Under the pieces are notes generated by a model that was not told the origin of the DNA, ran no database searches, and saw nothing but the letters and a program-made list of their open reading frames with translations. From Leptasterias polaris (Eukaryota > Echinodermata > Asteroidea > Forcipulatida > Asteriidae): a DNA stretch of 64,000 bases. The DNA lies in contig JAZGTN010000225.1 in the NCBI GenBank assembly GCA_037783415.1, positions 248,001-312,000 of the forward strand, in the 5' to 3' direction. The position numbers and the translations under genes are program-made. Of the stretch, positions 25,599-40,500 are shown piece by piece. Numbering within the stretch: position 1 is the first letter of the stretch; every line of letters starts with the position of its first letter.

Positions 25599-28500
25599 CT
25601 GGTAAAAATACCCCAGACATTAATTATTGCAACTATGAAACTCAAACAATGTCAAACAGAAGCAGCAATAGTATAACCATTGTTGTAGAGCTGTAAATGA
25701 ATTTTAATTTGAAAAAAATAATGTCCTTCACCCACAACAAACTTAATCATATACCATTGAAAAGGCTTCCTTTTTTTCATGAAAATGTCACAAATGCCAA
25801 AGGGCAACGTACTTAGGGGAATTTACAGGCAACCAGTTCCAGGCAGTCACTTTAAAGACAAAATATTCACATGTAAATTTCTACATAATTGTGTTGGGGA
25901 CAGTAAAACATTAGCAGCAAAAATTATTTTTAGCTACCCCATTCTTTCCTTTTAGCATGCTGGGTGTTTGGTTGCCTCCAAGTTGCCTGTAAAAATTGCC
26001 CTGTGTGTCAAGGCACTGGCATTTGTTGGATTTTTTCAGGATTGGAAGTCAAATTCAAAATTTGTGATGACCAAAGGTAACTTACAGCATTTCCACTTGG
26101 CTTCCTCTGACGACCTTCCTCCCTCGTTCTTGTTTCCTCTTTCGAGATGGGCTCCTTCTTGACCGTCTTCTTCTCTTCCTTCTCTTTGGAAGCTGCCGCC
26201 GCTGCGGCAATCTTAGCTCTCTTGACAGCAAGCTTGGAGCTATCCAAGGGAGCAAACAGCATGTCTGTGCGACTGCAGGAGTTGTGACCACGATGCCAAT
26301 GACGAATGAACCTGGTTATAATTATATTCATCAATACTCAATTATAGTCAGGTCCAGTGTGTACTTTCTTTCAAGTTTTGGGGGATTAGCAAAACTATAC
26401 ATTTTTGGAATCTGTGTAGCATATTAAAACAAAAAACTGATGTTTCCATTTTCCCTGAGGTGTGCATGGCAGCCATCTTGGTTTTTTCAAAATGGCTGAC
26501 AAAGTCTTAATATTCTTCAAATGGCAAGAGAGGCAAAGTGTTCTTTGCACCCCGCTCCCGCCCCCTTTCCATCCCTCTGGTTACGGCACTGCCCTGAATG
26601 TAATTTTTTACGTTGGACCTTTTCTACTCTGATCATCCCATGTTGGTGTCAGCAAAAGGTTTGGTGAGTTTTGTGCACAAAAAAGGGAGCAAAAAAGTCA
26701 TGTTCGGTACAGCCAACTGTTCGTTAATTTGGTATTTGGTAAAGAGGCATTTTACTCTACCAATAGGGTGTTGAGTTACTGTAGACTGGAGAATAAAGAG
26801 GGGATAAAGCAAAGTCTCTTGTAAAGACACTATATTGTAATTAGTGTTAAAAGATTATACAGGATTGGTAGAGCTGACAAAATAGTCGCAGACAGAGTTC
26901 GTGTTTTGTGTGATCAACTATGTAAATGAAATAACAAACCTGTGAAAGTCTGTTGTGTGAGTTCAGAGAAAATAGTAAAAACCATTCACAATCTTCAGCA
27001 TGTAAACACATAGTCCTTAATTTTGGTTGTACCAACCAAAATCAGCTGCTGCGACTTTTTAGGTTTTCAGATACAGTTCTCTCAAATCAGGCTTTATTTC
27101 AGAGGAAAATATTTCACAAGAAAGAATGGTTCTAGTATGAACTTCACAACTAGTATGCTTTCAGACTACGATATTTTGTATTCTTACCAACCCAGTATAA
27201 AACCTTCAATAAACACAATTGCCGATAACATGTACTTACTTTGCTGATGAGCTGACATGATCAGTGCGATCAACAACGACAGGATCTGGTGATGGCATGC
27301 GAGGGTAGACCCCTTTATCCTGCTCTTCCTCCTCACTGTTGGATTCTTCAGCTTCCTCAACAGGCTTGTCTGCTTCCTCAGGTGCTGCGGACACATTTGC
27401 CTGTTTAGTTTGTTCTGTCTCTGGGTCAACCACCTCTGTTTTTATAACTGGGTACACTTTTGGGAGATCAAGAGGTCTCAAAGGCTCTGGAGGTGGCATT
27501 CCATGCTCTACTTGACGATTGATAAATTGTTCCGAAGGAACAACAGTTTCTGGCTTTTTTTGATTTTCAAGTGGTCTATGGTGTTCTTCAGGCCTCAAAT
27601 GCTCTCCAACTCTTGTCAGCTGGTCTTCAGGCCTGGAATGTTCTCTAGACCTCTGCGGCTCCCCCAAACCAGGACCTTCCGTATATCGTGGAAACTCTCC
27701 CGATCTAGAAAGCTCATCTGGTCTAACATGATCTCTAGGCTGTAAATGATCTCCAATAGTTTGATTCTCACCGTATCTGCGAGGTTCTCCTAACCTTGGA
27801 TGCTCACCAAATTTGCGGTGCTCAATAGGCCTGCTTAAAATATCTCTGGATTGGGGTGATTCTGCTGTTTTAGGTTGGCTCCTTGGTCTTTGGAGATCAT
27901 CAGGCCTCACTTTTTCCCCTTGAGAGAGAATATGTCGTTGTCTTACAGAATCCTCTAACCCTAGAGGTTGCCCAGGTGCATGACGGTTGTCACGTCTTTC
28001 GTTATCCCCAGCTCTAGGGATGCTCTCGTGTCTCAAATGCCCATCTGGTCTGAGAGGATGGCCAAAACCTGGACGGTCCCTTTGCCTGAGATGTTCTTCT
28101 TGTCTGAGTAGATCTTCTGGCTTTTTGTGCTCTCCAATTTTCATGGGCTTTCCAGGTCTTATTTGCTCCAGAGGTTTGGGGCTATCACCGAATCTCGGGT
28201 GTTCTCCTTGTCTCATGTAATCAACGGATCTCAAATGCTCCCCTGGTCTCACAACTTGACTGGGTTTCAAGTAATCAACATGCCTCAAGGGTTCTCCAGG
28301 TCTTACATGTTCAGGTCTTATATACTCTCCATATCGCAACTGTTCCCTTGAATTGCTAAGATGGTCTCCAGGAGGACGCTGTCTGGATTTTTCTTCCAAA
28401 GATCTTATGTTCTCTTCAGGGTGTTTTGGTAGATCTTTCGATGGCATTCCCTTTTCTTCAGGTAATTTAAACTGGCCCCCTAAAGGCCTGACCTGATCAA

Positions 28501-31500
28501 GGAGGGGGTAGCGATGTTCTGCACTTGGTTTATGCTTCTCTCCATGAATTCCAAAAGGTGCTGTTGACAACCTAGAGTCAATCTGTGTCCTGGAATAGTC
28601 AACAGATGACCTAATGCTTGGAGATGCCCTTGACTCTTCTCTAATATCCCGCTCATCTCTCTTCTGTAATTCAGGGTTTCTTCCCAAAGGCTTTGGGCTG
28701 TGTGAATAATCAGGAGTTGGCCGAAGTGAGCCAGCTGATCTCATGTTTTCCTCCATTCTTTTGGGTTCCTCTGATCCTTGCACAAGTGAACCTCTTGGCT
28801 GTCTGACACCATCATTGCCAAACCGCTTGTTTTCAGCTTGGTGTCTGTAATAATCTATTGAGTACCTGATCTGATCTTGTTCCTCCTTGACACATTTTTC
28901 TCTTTCTGAGCTCTTCAAGAGCGCTTGCGTTCTCATGAGCTCTGGAGGTGGACCAAACCCCTCTGGATGGTATCTGGACTTGTCCATCGGATGACGAGTA
29001 GGGGAGCCATTGGAAGGGGGGCGCAAACTTGGAACAGGTGGCCTAACACTTCCATCAGGAAAGTAGAATCTTTCATTAGAACGCAGGTAGTCGATGGGGT
29101 GACGAAAGTGTCCTGTGGGATGTCTGAACTGCTCCGGTTGCTCTCCTGGAAAATCAGATGGTGGAGTAGACTCTGCAGGTAACTGGGGAGAACCAGAGTT
29201 GGAACTTGTTTCAATTTTGTCAGGTCGGGGTTCCTTCTTGATCAGAGGAAGGGGCTGATGCTGATAATGGTCTTGTTTGTCAATCTTTTCCATCTTGATC
29301 AGAGGCATTGGACGATAGTACGCCTCAGGTTTATTGCCCAGAGGTTGACTACATGTATGTTGGCTACTGATCGACGGACTGCTGAAGGCAGGCTGCCTGG
29401 GTGCCACATCAGGATTCTTGAAGTGTTGGATAACAGGAAATGCTTGGGAGTGACTTGTCTGGGTATTCGCTGCCATGGGATCTTCATTATGTTCATCCTC
29501 ATCAATCCTCTCCTGCTTGATGTTGACTATGGGGATAATAAGAGGGACAGGTCGTATCTTAGGCTGGCATTCAGAGTTGTCCATTGGAGAGGGTGACCTT
29601 GAGGATGAACTGTCTGACATCCCGTCTCCTTCAAGGTGACTTGACTCATCATTGGCATTAGTGATGCTGTTGCTGTCTGTTGTTGTTGCTGCATCCTGGT
29701 CATTATCTGATGCAGCCTCAGAATTATCAGCTTCCTGTTCGTCAGAAAAGAACAACAGCTTGTACTATCTTGTTCAAACGTGTCAAATAATACAAACAAA
29801 AAACATTCCTACATTACCATTTTATTTATTGGTCGACAGAAGCATACAGGAAATGAAGTGTGCTAGGATTTATAACAACAAAGAGGAAAACTCTTGACAT
29901 GCCTTTAAAGGTAGGGTCAAAGACTGGTTTTTGTCAACATAATGCTGAATAATGTGTAAAATTATAAAGACAAATACAATAAAGTCAAATGTGAAAGTTT
30001 CAGCTGAATACAGTGTCTTTTTGCTGAGAAAACATGTTTAGTGAGGTAACAGCGGGTACCAACCATATCTCTGGTCGCAGTATTCGCAAATGGACACCAA
30101 CACTCAGAAATCTAATAAAAGATTCATGCATGAATCTTTTCTCAGATCTGATTGTGTTTGGGTGAAAAATAAACCAAACCATATTACTTTGAATGGAATC
30201 CTTTCTCAAACTAGCTTTTACTATCAACAGCTGCAGTGCTTCTCACCAAGGAAGTTTTATGGTAATTTATATGTGGAGTATTTACCAATCTATAACCCTA
30301 CCTCTAATAGGAGGGCACTTGGAAATTACGAATATCCAAGCAAACTTTGGAAATGAAAGCATCACATCATTTGTGTGATCCTCCATGAACAGTCAACTGT
30401 TTTACAAATGTTAGGAATTTTTCTAAGATAATTTCTCCATACCTGTCCTCCTGTTCCAGGAGCTATAGAGTCTTCAGGCTCCACTGCTCTTAACTCAGAA
30501 GCCTCCTCTTCCTCTGCCTCTTCATCTTCATCATCATCTTCTTCTTCGTCTCCAGGTACTTCTTGTTTAATGGAAGCAATACTTGGGCTGTCAGTATTTT
30601 CTGTGCCTGGTTCCTTCTGCAAGACAAAGAGGCAACAGAAATCATCGTCAATAAGAATAACAACAGGAGAAAAACATATAACCAATTTATATAGATCTTT
30701 CAAGTGTTAAAGGTTTATACAGGATTGAGCTGACAAAATAATTGCATACAGTGTACTTCTTGTGTGTGACCGACCATATACATGATCTAACAAACCTGTA
30801 AACATTGGGGTTTAATCCGTTGTGTGAGTCAGGAGAAAATATTGAACAACCATGCACAATGTTTAGTATGTAAACACTATGTCCTTAGTTTTGGTTGTAA
30901 CAACCAAAATCAAATGTTTTTTGGTTTTAACTTTCAGATACACTTTTCCGAATAGGACTTCATTTCAGAAGGAAATATTTAACAGAAAAAATGTTTCTAG
31001 CATGAACTTCATAATCCGTAAGCTTTCAGACTAAAATGAAACAATGATGTTTTTTATTCCTTCCAATCCTGCATAATATATTTAATAAGGTAAAGAGACA
31101 CCACATGCATGCCAGAAACATCAGCAAGCGACTTTTCTTTCAAAACAAGTGCCCGCCTTCAAATAACCAAGTCCTATGTACATTTTGTACACACATACAT
31201 GTAGGCTCAAAATAGAAAAACTTTATGCCATTTATCATACAACTTGAGACTGAAGGGCTACCTTGATTTGTTTCTCACTAGACTTGGTGCTGCTATCACT
31301 TGAGGTGCTGAGGGTGCTTGGTGAGTTGCAATGTTTGTTGGGTTTGCGTCCCATGTTGACTGGGCTACATGGCTCACTGACGCTGCCATGTTTGTTACGA
31401 CCACTCCTGAGAGTTGAGCTCACCTGCAATTAAATCACATCATTGATAAAAAGCATTGGTTATATTATTCAAATTTTTCTTTCATTTTCTACACATATTT

Positions 31501-34500
31501 AAGCCTAACATGAGTTCCTACCTAAGATTATAATATTTGTAGCCTTATCTACAAAATGGTGTATGACAAGATTACATCATTTCCGAATTTGAGTGGGATG
31601 ATATTTACAATACAAAAGAACCACAATAAATCAAAAAATTAATTGACTGTACATGTATTCAACCCTGTACTATTAACTACACCTACATTTGAAACATGGT
31701 CCTTTGTTTAGTCATGTCATTTGTCCATATTTGGTATGTACATGTTTACGTTAACCATCCTATAATCCATCTGTGTGCCTGAGTGCTAAACACATTAATC
31801 ACAACATTCTAGGCTGAATGGTAATAATAACAATACTAGAGGATGTTCAAATTACAGTAAAAATTCCATTTAAAATACAAATAATAGGCCAACAGCTTCA
31901 AAATACAAAAATGTACCAACTACATACAGATGCAGTTAAAAATGATACGACTAAATTGGTTAAAAGCGGACACTACATGTATCACCCCAAAGGGGGAATA
32001 AAACACTATAATACACACAATTAAGCAAATAATGCAAAGAGAGTAAAATTTGGCTACATGTATGCACACACAAATAATCCACATCAAATGTGCATCTATC
32101 ATTTAAAGCCAAGCGACATTGAATGGTCAGACAGTAGGAGGGTTACATAATAATCATGTTTGTCCGATTGTTTTTTTTCACTTGAAATGTAATCAGGTTT
32201 TTTTTAACATAAAAGCAATATCAGTAACAAGAATTGTCCATAACAACACTGTGTAAAAAGTACAAACATTTAAAAAAAAAAAAGAATTACATCATCAAAT
32301 GAAAACATTAAACAAGTTTATAAAACACATCATCAGTAGAATACGAGTTAACCGAGAGTGATAACCGAGAGTGAGGTAGAGTTCTTCAAAATCAAAAAGA
32401 AATCTTAGGCACAAGCTTTGGCTTAACGGGATTGTGGGATTATGTCTTTAGTTCTCATTTTTCATTCAATGCACTCAACAATATGGACATTTCAATTCAA
32501 TTCAAAATTTAAAAAGTCAACACCTGGTCAAGTGTATATGAAAGATGGTCAATTACATAAATGTTTAAAGAAGTACACAAATCAAAATTACACAAGACAA
32601 AAAATGAAACACAGGCAAATATGGAGGCCCATTCAAAAGACTAAGTTTTGTATAGAAATGTCATAATAAAACCAACAACAAAAAGTTATAAAAAGTTACA
32701 ATTCAAAAAGTAGGGACCTTTCTTTGTACAATGTACCTGGATTGTGCTTGACGTTTCGGATGCTCCCCGCCAAATGAAAATAATCCTACTCCCTACAGTA
32801 TCCCCTCCCTCTTGGTGTTAAAAGAGTCCCCCTGGTGTCATCAGGCAGCCGTTGGAGGAGGGGGCTCAGTGCTTTAAGGAGGCTGTGCACCATATTTTGA
32901 TAGGCCACACATAGTCTCCGGCTTCATGTAATAGAGTTTAGAGTTGCCAAGCACGTTTCTGTTTTTTTATATATTAATGTTGCTGTGCGTGCTCCTATCC
33001 TGTTGTTTTTCGTTTTTCATGAGATTTTTGATTGCCCACCAGCATTGTTTTTTATAGTGTAAACAAAAATTAAATAAAACAATCAAAGACATGCTTCTTA
33101 AGCTTACCAAGTCTCGTTGTCTGCGTGTCCTCAGTTTATGTCTGACGACATCGTAGGACTCGCCCTCTCGGACAGGCTTGAACATGAACGCTGGAGGTTC
33201 CCGGGGGTTCTCAATGGGTGGGAGCTCCCCGTACTTCTTGAAGCTCAGCCGACAATTGGTGCACAGAAGGATTCTATCTCTTGAGCCGTGGTGCCAGTCT
33301 TTTGAAGCTATAAACATTTCATAATCAGATTGTCAACCATACTTAAAAAATACAAGGATATTTACAAATACTCAAGTTTACATGAATAACCGGAATGGCC
33401 TGTGAAACTTTAAAATATGCAAACAATCAAACACAACAAATGCAAGTTTAAAAACTGAACACTCGGGATATGTTGAGCAAATAGCATGTGAGAAACACAG
33501 TTAACAAAACTATTAACAGACACACGCAAATAATTGTAGGACAAAAATAAACAAATATAAACAACTTATCAAATATACACAGGCACGATATTTGGTGCTT
33601 GGACAAAAAGTAGGCAAATAATGTTGAGCACAAGGGCTGACCTACTTGTAGATATGGTGTATGGTTTAATATATTTGTCAGGCTATTTAATCACTTTTTT
33701 CTGATTTTTCCAAAGGCAAAAACGATCAGAAATCAGACTAAAGTAGGAAGAATATTATGCCTGTATACATATGGAAATTGAGTAATATAAATATTCAGAA
33801 ATAAAACAAGCAGATTGAAAATGCAGATAGTCAAATATACACCAATCCGTCAAGTGCAGCACGCTGCCCTGCCATTATGCTGGCAGTGCAAGGTTCTGTA
33901 CATGAAGACATGAAAATATTGTTGTCTTGTATACTTTTAACAATTTACATAGTTTCCTTGTTGGGGAAAAATAAGCAGGATACCAGTCACAGATTGAACA
34001 TGTAACATGGTACTTTGGCTGGTAACCTTATCCTGATAAGTTTATTTTGTTTTAGCTTAGCTATTGTTTGTGCTTAAGCAGCTCTATGAAATTGCCCACA
34101 GGATTGAAATTGGCACAATCATGAAAATTCAACATGGGTCAATGGTTTTGAGACGATGCTGTACTACATGGACTTACTTGTGGTGAAACAGTGTCTGCAA
34201 GCATAGCTGCTGAAGTCCCTCTCACTGTCGTCACTGTCCATGTCGCTCTCACAAGCTGAGCTAAGATCCACTGTCAAATAAACATCAAGAAAACTCTTAC
34301 AGGCAAAGTTAATCTTTGGTTTTTGGAGCCGTTCGATTGTTTTAATCCTATATAAATGTAGATATACAATAAAACTAACTTGTGAAAATTTAACTTCAAA
34401 GGGTTTCACTACATGCTGGCGCTCTACCAACTGAGCTTTCTAGCCCTATGTTGGCGGTATCAAAGTATTATTGAAACTCCAATTTGAAATTCTATATCAT

Positions 34501-37500
34501 AATTTCAACACGAAGGAGAAGGAAAGAAAAAAAGAGAAAAACTCACAGAATTCGTTTGATGGTGGCCGGTTTGCTCGAGCACAAGTTTTGATTCGACGGA
34601 GTACGCTCTGTCGACGATGTCGTCTGTAGATCCTCTGCCCTGATGCTTCAGGACTCTTCTTCCAGTAGTAGTAAAACTCAACAAGCTCACCCTGCATGAA
34701 TCACCCAAGAAATATAACCATTTTTATTACTACTATTCAATACACTCGCTTGCAACAATTCTACTCGCCAGGTACAGGTACTGAGAGGATTAAACAAGCA
34801 AAGTTGTGCAATCATTATTAATTATATCAGTTATACAAAACAAGAACACTCACCCTGTCCTTGTGGGGGAGTAGCTCTTTGCGAATACGGAAGAAATTCT
34901 TGCCATACTGTCGTAACCCTTTCACAAACATTTTCTGCAGGAGGGGGGGGGGGGTGAGTAAGACACATATAAATAGCAATCCGATTCTAAAATTATTTGA
35001 TCAGAAAGAAACTCTCTCAATTCTGAAACCATGGTTTGAACATCCAAGAAGGAAATGACTAATAACCTTTTGTCTTTGCCTTCTCCCTTTCCCCCACATA
35101 TATCCACTTTGTTAGGCTGCCCTACATTGTATTAACTAATTATTTACCATTCTTCCCACCTTCCATTTTGTTCTTTGTGTTTCCAACTTTTTGTGGTCAA
35201 GCTATCCCCTTCCCTTCATACCCCCCCCCCTTTGTCTTCATAATCCATGCTTACCCCCTGCTTTTTCTGAATGCTTTCTGCTTTTCTCTCTCCACTCTCT
35301 CTATTCATGTATTTCCACTTGACTACTCTTGCAACTCTTGTCTGCTTGTATGTGTGTTGTCATTTAGCCTTTGAGAAAGACTCTGCTAGGGTCGAAACGC
35401 CAGGCCACTAACTAATTTTTTGCATTTATACTACAGGTTGGTAAGCAGTTTGCAACAGCTAATTCTATTTTCTCAATTCTGAAACCAGTCACTTTGAAAA
35501 ATACTTCCAAAATAACTTAAGATTTGCACGGTGAAAGTACAATAAGATGAGGGTTTACGATGATATACAATCTATTGTCGGTGAAAGTACAATAAGATGA
35601 GGGTTTACGATGATATACAATCTATTGTCGGTGAAAGTACAATAAGATGAGGGTTTACGATGATATACAATCTATTGTCGGTGAAAGTACAATAAGATGA
35701 GGGTTTACGATGATATACAATCTATTGTCGGTGAAAGTACAATAAGATGAGGGTTTACGATGATATACAATCTATTGTCGGTGAAAGTACAATAAGATGA
35801 GGGTTTACGATGATATACAATCTATTGTCGGTTAAAGTACAATAAGATGAGGGTTTACGATGATATACAATCTATTGTCGGTTAAAGTACAATAAGATGA
35901 GGGTTTACGATGATATACAATCTATTGTCGGTGAAAGTACAATAAGATGAGGGTTTACGATGATATACAATCTATTGTCGGTGAAAGTACAATAAGATGA
36001 GGGTTTACGATGATATACAATCTATTGTCGGTGAAAGTACAATAAGATGAGGGTTTACGATGATATACAATCTATTGTCGGTTAAAGTACAATAAGATGA
36101 GGGTTTACGATGATATACAATCTATTGTCGGTGAAAGTACAATAAGATGAGGGTTTACGATGATATACAATCTATTGTCGGTGAAAGTACAATAAGATGA
36201 GGGTTTACGATGATATACAATCTATTGTCGGTGAAAGTACAATAAGATGAGGGTTTACGATGATATACAATCTATTGTCGGTTAAAGTACAATAAGATGA
36301 GGGTTTACGATGATATACAATCTATTGTCGGTGAAAGTACAATAAGATGAGGGTTTACGATGATATACAATCTATTGTCGGTGAAAGTACAATAAGATGA
36401 GGGTTTACGATGATATACAATCTATTGTCGGTGAAAGTACAATAAGATGAGGGTTTACGATGATATACAATCTATTGTCGGTGAAAGTACAATAAGATGA
36501 GGGTTTACGATGATATACAATCTATTGTCGGTTAAAGTACAATAAGATGAGGGTTTACGATGATATACAATCTATTGTCGGTGAAAGTACAATAAGATGA
36601 GGGTTTACGATGATATACAATCTATTGTCGGTGAAAGTACAATAAGATGAGGGTTTACGATGATATACAATCTATTGTCGGTGAAAGTACAATAAGATGA
36701 GGGTTTACGATGATATACAATCTATTGTCGGTTAAAGTACAATAAGATGAGGGTTTACGATGATATACAATCTATTGTCGGTGAAAGTACAATAAGATGA
36801 GGGTTTACGATGATATACAATCTATTGTCGGTGAAAGTACAATAAGATGAGGGTTTACGATGATATACAATCTATTGTCGGTGAAAGTACAATAAGATGA
36901 GGGTTTACGATGATATACAATCTATTGTCGGTGAAAGTACAATAAGATGAGGGTTTACGATGATATACAATCTATTGTCGGTGAAAGTACAATAAGATGA
37001 GGGTTTACGATGATATACAATCTATTGTCGGTGAAAGTACAATAAGATGAGGGTTTACGATGATATACAATCTATTGTCGGTGAAAGTACAATAAGATGA
37101 GGGTTTACGATGATATACAATCTATTGTCGGTGAAAGTACAATAAGATGAGGGTTTACGATGATATACAATCTATTGTCGGTTAAAGTACAATAAGATGA
37201 GGGTTTACGATGATATACAATCTATTGTCGGTGAAAGTACAATAAGATGAGGGTTTACGATGATATACAATCTATTGTCGGTGAAAGTACAATAAGATGA
37301 GGGTTTACGATGATATACAATCTATTGTCGGTGAAAGTACAATAAGATGAGGGTTTACGATGATATACAATCTATTGTCGGTGAAAGTACAATAAGATGA
37401 GGGTTTACGATGATATACAATCTATTGTCGGTGAAAGTACAATAAGATGAGGGTTTACGATGATATACAATCTATTGTCGGTGAAAGTACAATAAGATGA

Positions 37501-40500
37501 GGGTTTACGATGATATACAATCTATTGTCGGTGAAAGTACAATAAGATGAGGGTTTACGATGATATACAATCTATTGTCGGTGAAAGTACAATAAGATGA
37601 GGGTTTACGATGATATACAATCTATTGTCGGTGAAAGTACAATAAGATGAGGGTTTACGATGATATACAATCTATTGTCGGTTAAAGTACAATAAGATGA
37701 GGGTTTACGATGATATACAATCTATTGTCGGTGAAAGTACAATAAGATGAGGGTTTACGATGATATACAATCTATTGTCGGTGAAAGTACAATAAGATGA
37801 GGGTTTACGATGATATACAATCTATTGTCGGTGAAAGTACAATAAGATGAGGGTTTACGATGATATACAATCTATTGTCGGTTAAAGTACAATAAGATGA
37901 GGGTTTACGATGATATACAATCTATTGTCGGTGAAAGTACAATAAGATGAGGGTTTACGATGATATACAATCTATTGTCGGTGAAAGTACAATAAGATGA
38001 GGGTTTACGATGATATACAATCTATTGTCGGTGAAAGTACAATAAGATGAGGGTTTACGATGATATACAATCTATTGTCGGTGAAAGTACAATAAGATGA
38101 GGGTTTACGATGATATACAATCTATTGTCGGTGAAAGTACAATAAGATGAGGGTTTACGATGATATACAATCTATTGTCGGTGAAAGTACAATAAGATGA
38201 GGGTTTACGATGATATACAATCTATTGTCGGTGAAAGTACAATAAGATGAGGGTTTACGATGATATACAATCTATTGTCGGTGAAAGTACAATAAGATGA
38301 GGGTTTACGATGATATACAATCTATTGTCGGTTAAAGTACAATAAGATGAGGGTTTACGATGATATACAATCTATTGTCGGTGAAAGTACAATAAGATGA
38401 GGGTTTACGATGATATACAATCTATTGTCGGTGAAAGTACAATAAGATGAGGGTTTACGATGATATACAATCTATTGTCGGTGAAAGTACAATAAGATGA
38501 GGGTTTACGATGATATACAATCTATTGTCGGTGAAAGTACAATAAGATGAGGGTTTACGATGATATACAATCTATTGTCGGTGAAAGTACAATAAGATGA
38601 GGGTTTACGATGATATACAATCTATTGTCGGTGAAAGTACAATAAGATGAGGGTTTACGATGATATACAATCTATTGTCGGTGAAAGTACAATAAGATGA
38701 GGGTTTACGATGATATACAATCTATTGTCGGTGAAAGTACAATAAGATGAGGGTTTACGATGATATACAATCTATTGTCGGTGAAAGTACAATAAGATGA
38801 GGGTTTACGATGATATACAATCTATTGTCGGTGAAAGTACAATAAGATGAGGGTTTACGATGATATACAATCTATTGTCGGTGAAAGTACAATAAGATGA
38901 GGGTTTACGATGATATACAATCTATTGTCGGTGAAAGTACAATAAGATGAGGGTTTACGATGATATATAATCTATTGTCGGTGAAAGTACAATAAGATGA
39001 GGGTTTACGATGATATATAATCTATTGTCGGTGAAAGTACAATAAGATGAGGGTTTACGATGATATACAATCTATTGTCGGTGAAAGTACAATAAGATGA
39101 GGGTTTACGATGATATACAATCTATTGTCGGTGAAAGTACAATAAGATGAGGGTTTACGATGATATACAATCTATTGTCGGTGAAAGTACAATAAGATGA
39201 GGGTTTACGATGATATATAATCTATTGTCGGTGAAAGTACAATAAGATGAGGGTTTACGATGATATATAATCTATTGTCGGTGAAAGTACAATAAGATGA
39301 GGGTTTACGATGATATACAATCTATTGTTGGTGAAAGTACAATAAGATGAGGGTTTACGATGATATACAATCTATTGTCGGTGAAAGTACAATAAGATGA
39401 GGGTTTACGATGATATACAATCTATTGTCGGTGAAAGTACAATAAGATGAGGGTTTACGATGATATATAATCTATTGTCGGTGAAAGTACAATAAGATGA
39501 GGGTTTACGATGATATACAATCTATTGTCGGTGAAAGTACAATAAGATGAGGGTTTACGATGATATACAATCTATTGTCGGTGAAAGTACAATAAGATGA
39601 GGGTTTACGATGATATATAATCTATTGTCGGTGAAAGTACAATAAGATGAGGGTTTACGATGATATACAATCTATTGTCGGTGAAAGTACAATAAGATGA
39701 GGGTTTACGATGATATACAATCTATTGTCGGTGAAAGTACAATAAGATGAGGGTTTACGATGATATATAATCTATTGTCGGTGAAAGTACAATAAGATGA
39801 GGGTTTACGATGATATATAATCTATTGTCGGTGAAAGTACAATAAGATGAGGGTTTACGATGATATACAATCTATTGTCGGTGAAAGTACAATAAGATGA
39901 GGGTTTACGATGATATACAATCTATTGTCGGTGAAAGTACAATAAGATGAGGGTTTACGATGATATACAATCTATTGTCGGTGAAAGTACAATAAGATGA
40001 GGGTTTACGATGATATACAATCTATTGTCGGTGAAAGTACAATAAGATGAGGGTTTACGATGATATACAATCTATTGTCGGTGAAAGTACAATAAGATGA
40101 GGGTTTACGATGATATATAATCTATTGTGTTTGAAACAGGGCTCAATTTCACGGAATTCTGTATTAACGGTGCCCTGTAAACCGGTGCCCTGTAAACCGT
40201 GTGATTCTAAGGGAGATAAGTGCAGAATTCTGCAGTAAGCAAGGCGATGAACATAGACCCAGGCCCCAATTTGATACTTGCGGGAGTAAGTAACTCATTG
40301 CTCAACACATGCATAGAAATTCATGACAAAGTTGAAGTGAGCTGAGAATAAACCGTCAGATTTGTTCTCAACTTCTACAGGGTTTTTGGATATTTTTTAA
40401 CTATAAGGTATTTATGAATGGAAATCAAAGTGTGCTGGATCCGTTTTAAACTTGTGGTTTAAACATGCCGAAGCCTGGTTCTTGATCATTTTACCGCGAA

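Noticed and set aside
34388..34455. A functional tRNA gene
   Set aside because: Only the D-arm and A box are convincing; the T-arm and acceptor stem do not pair, so it is a SINE fragment.
35531..40130. Could the regular 50-bp array be a CRISPR array?
   Set aside because: There are no variable spacers; the full 50 bp repeats exactly. The context is an animal intron.
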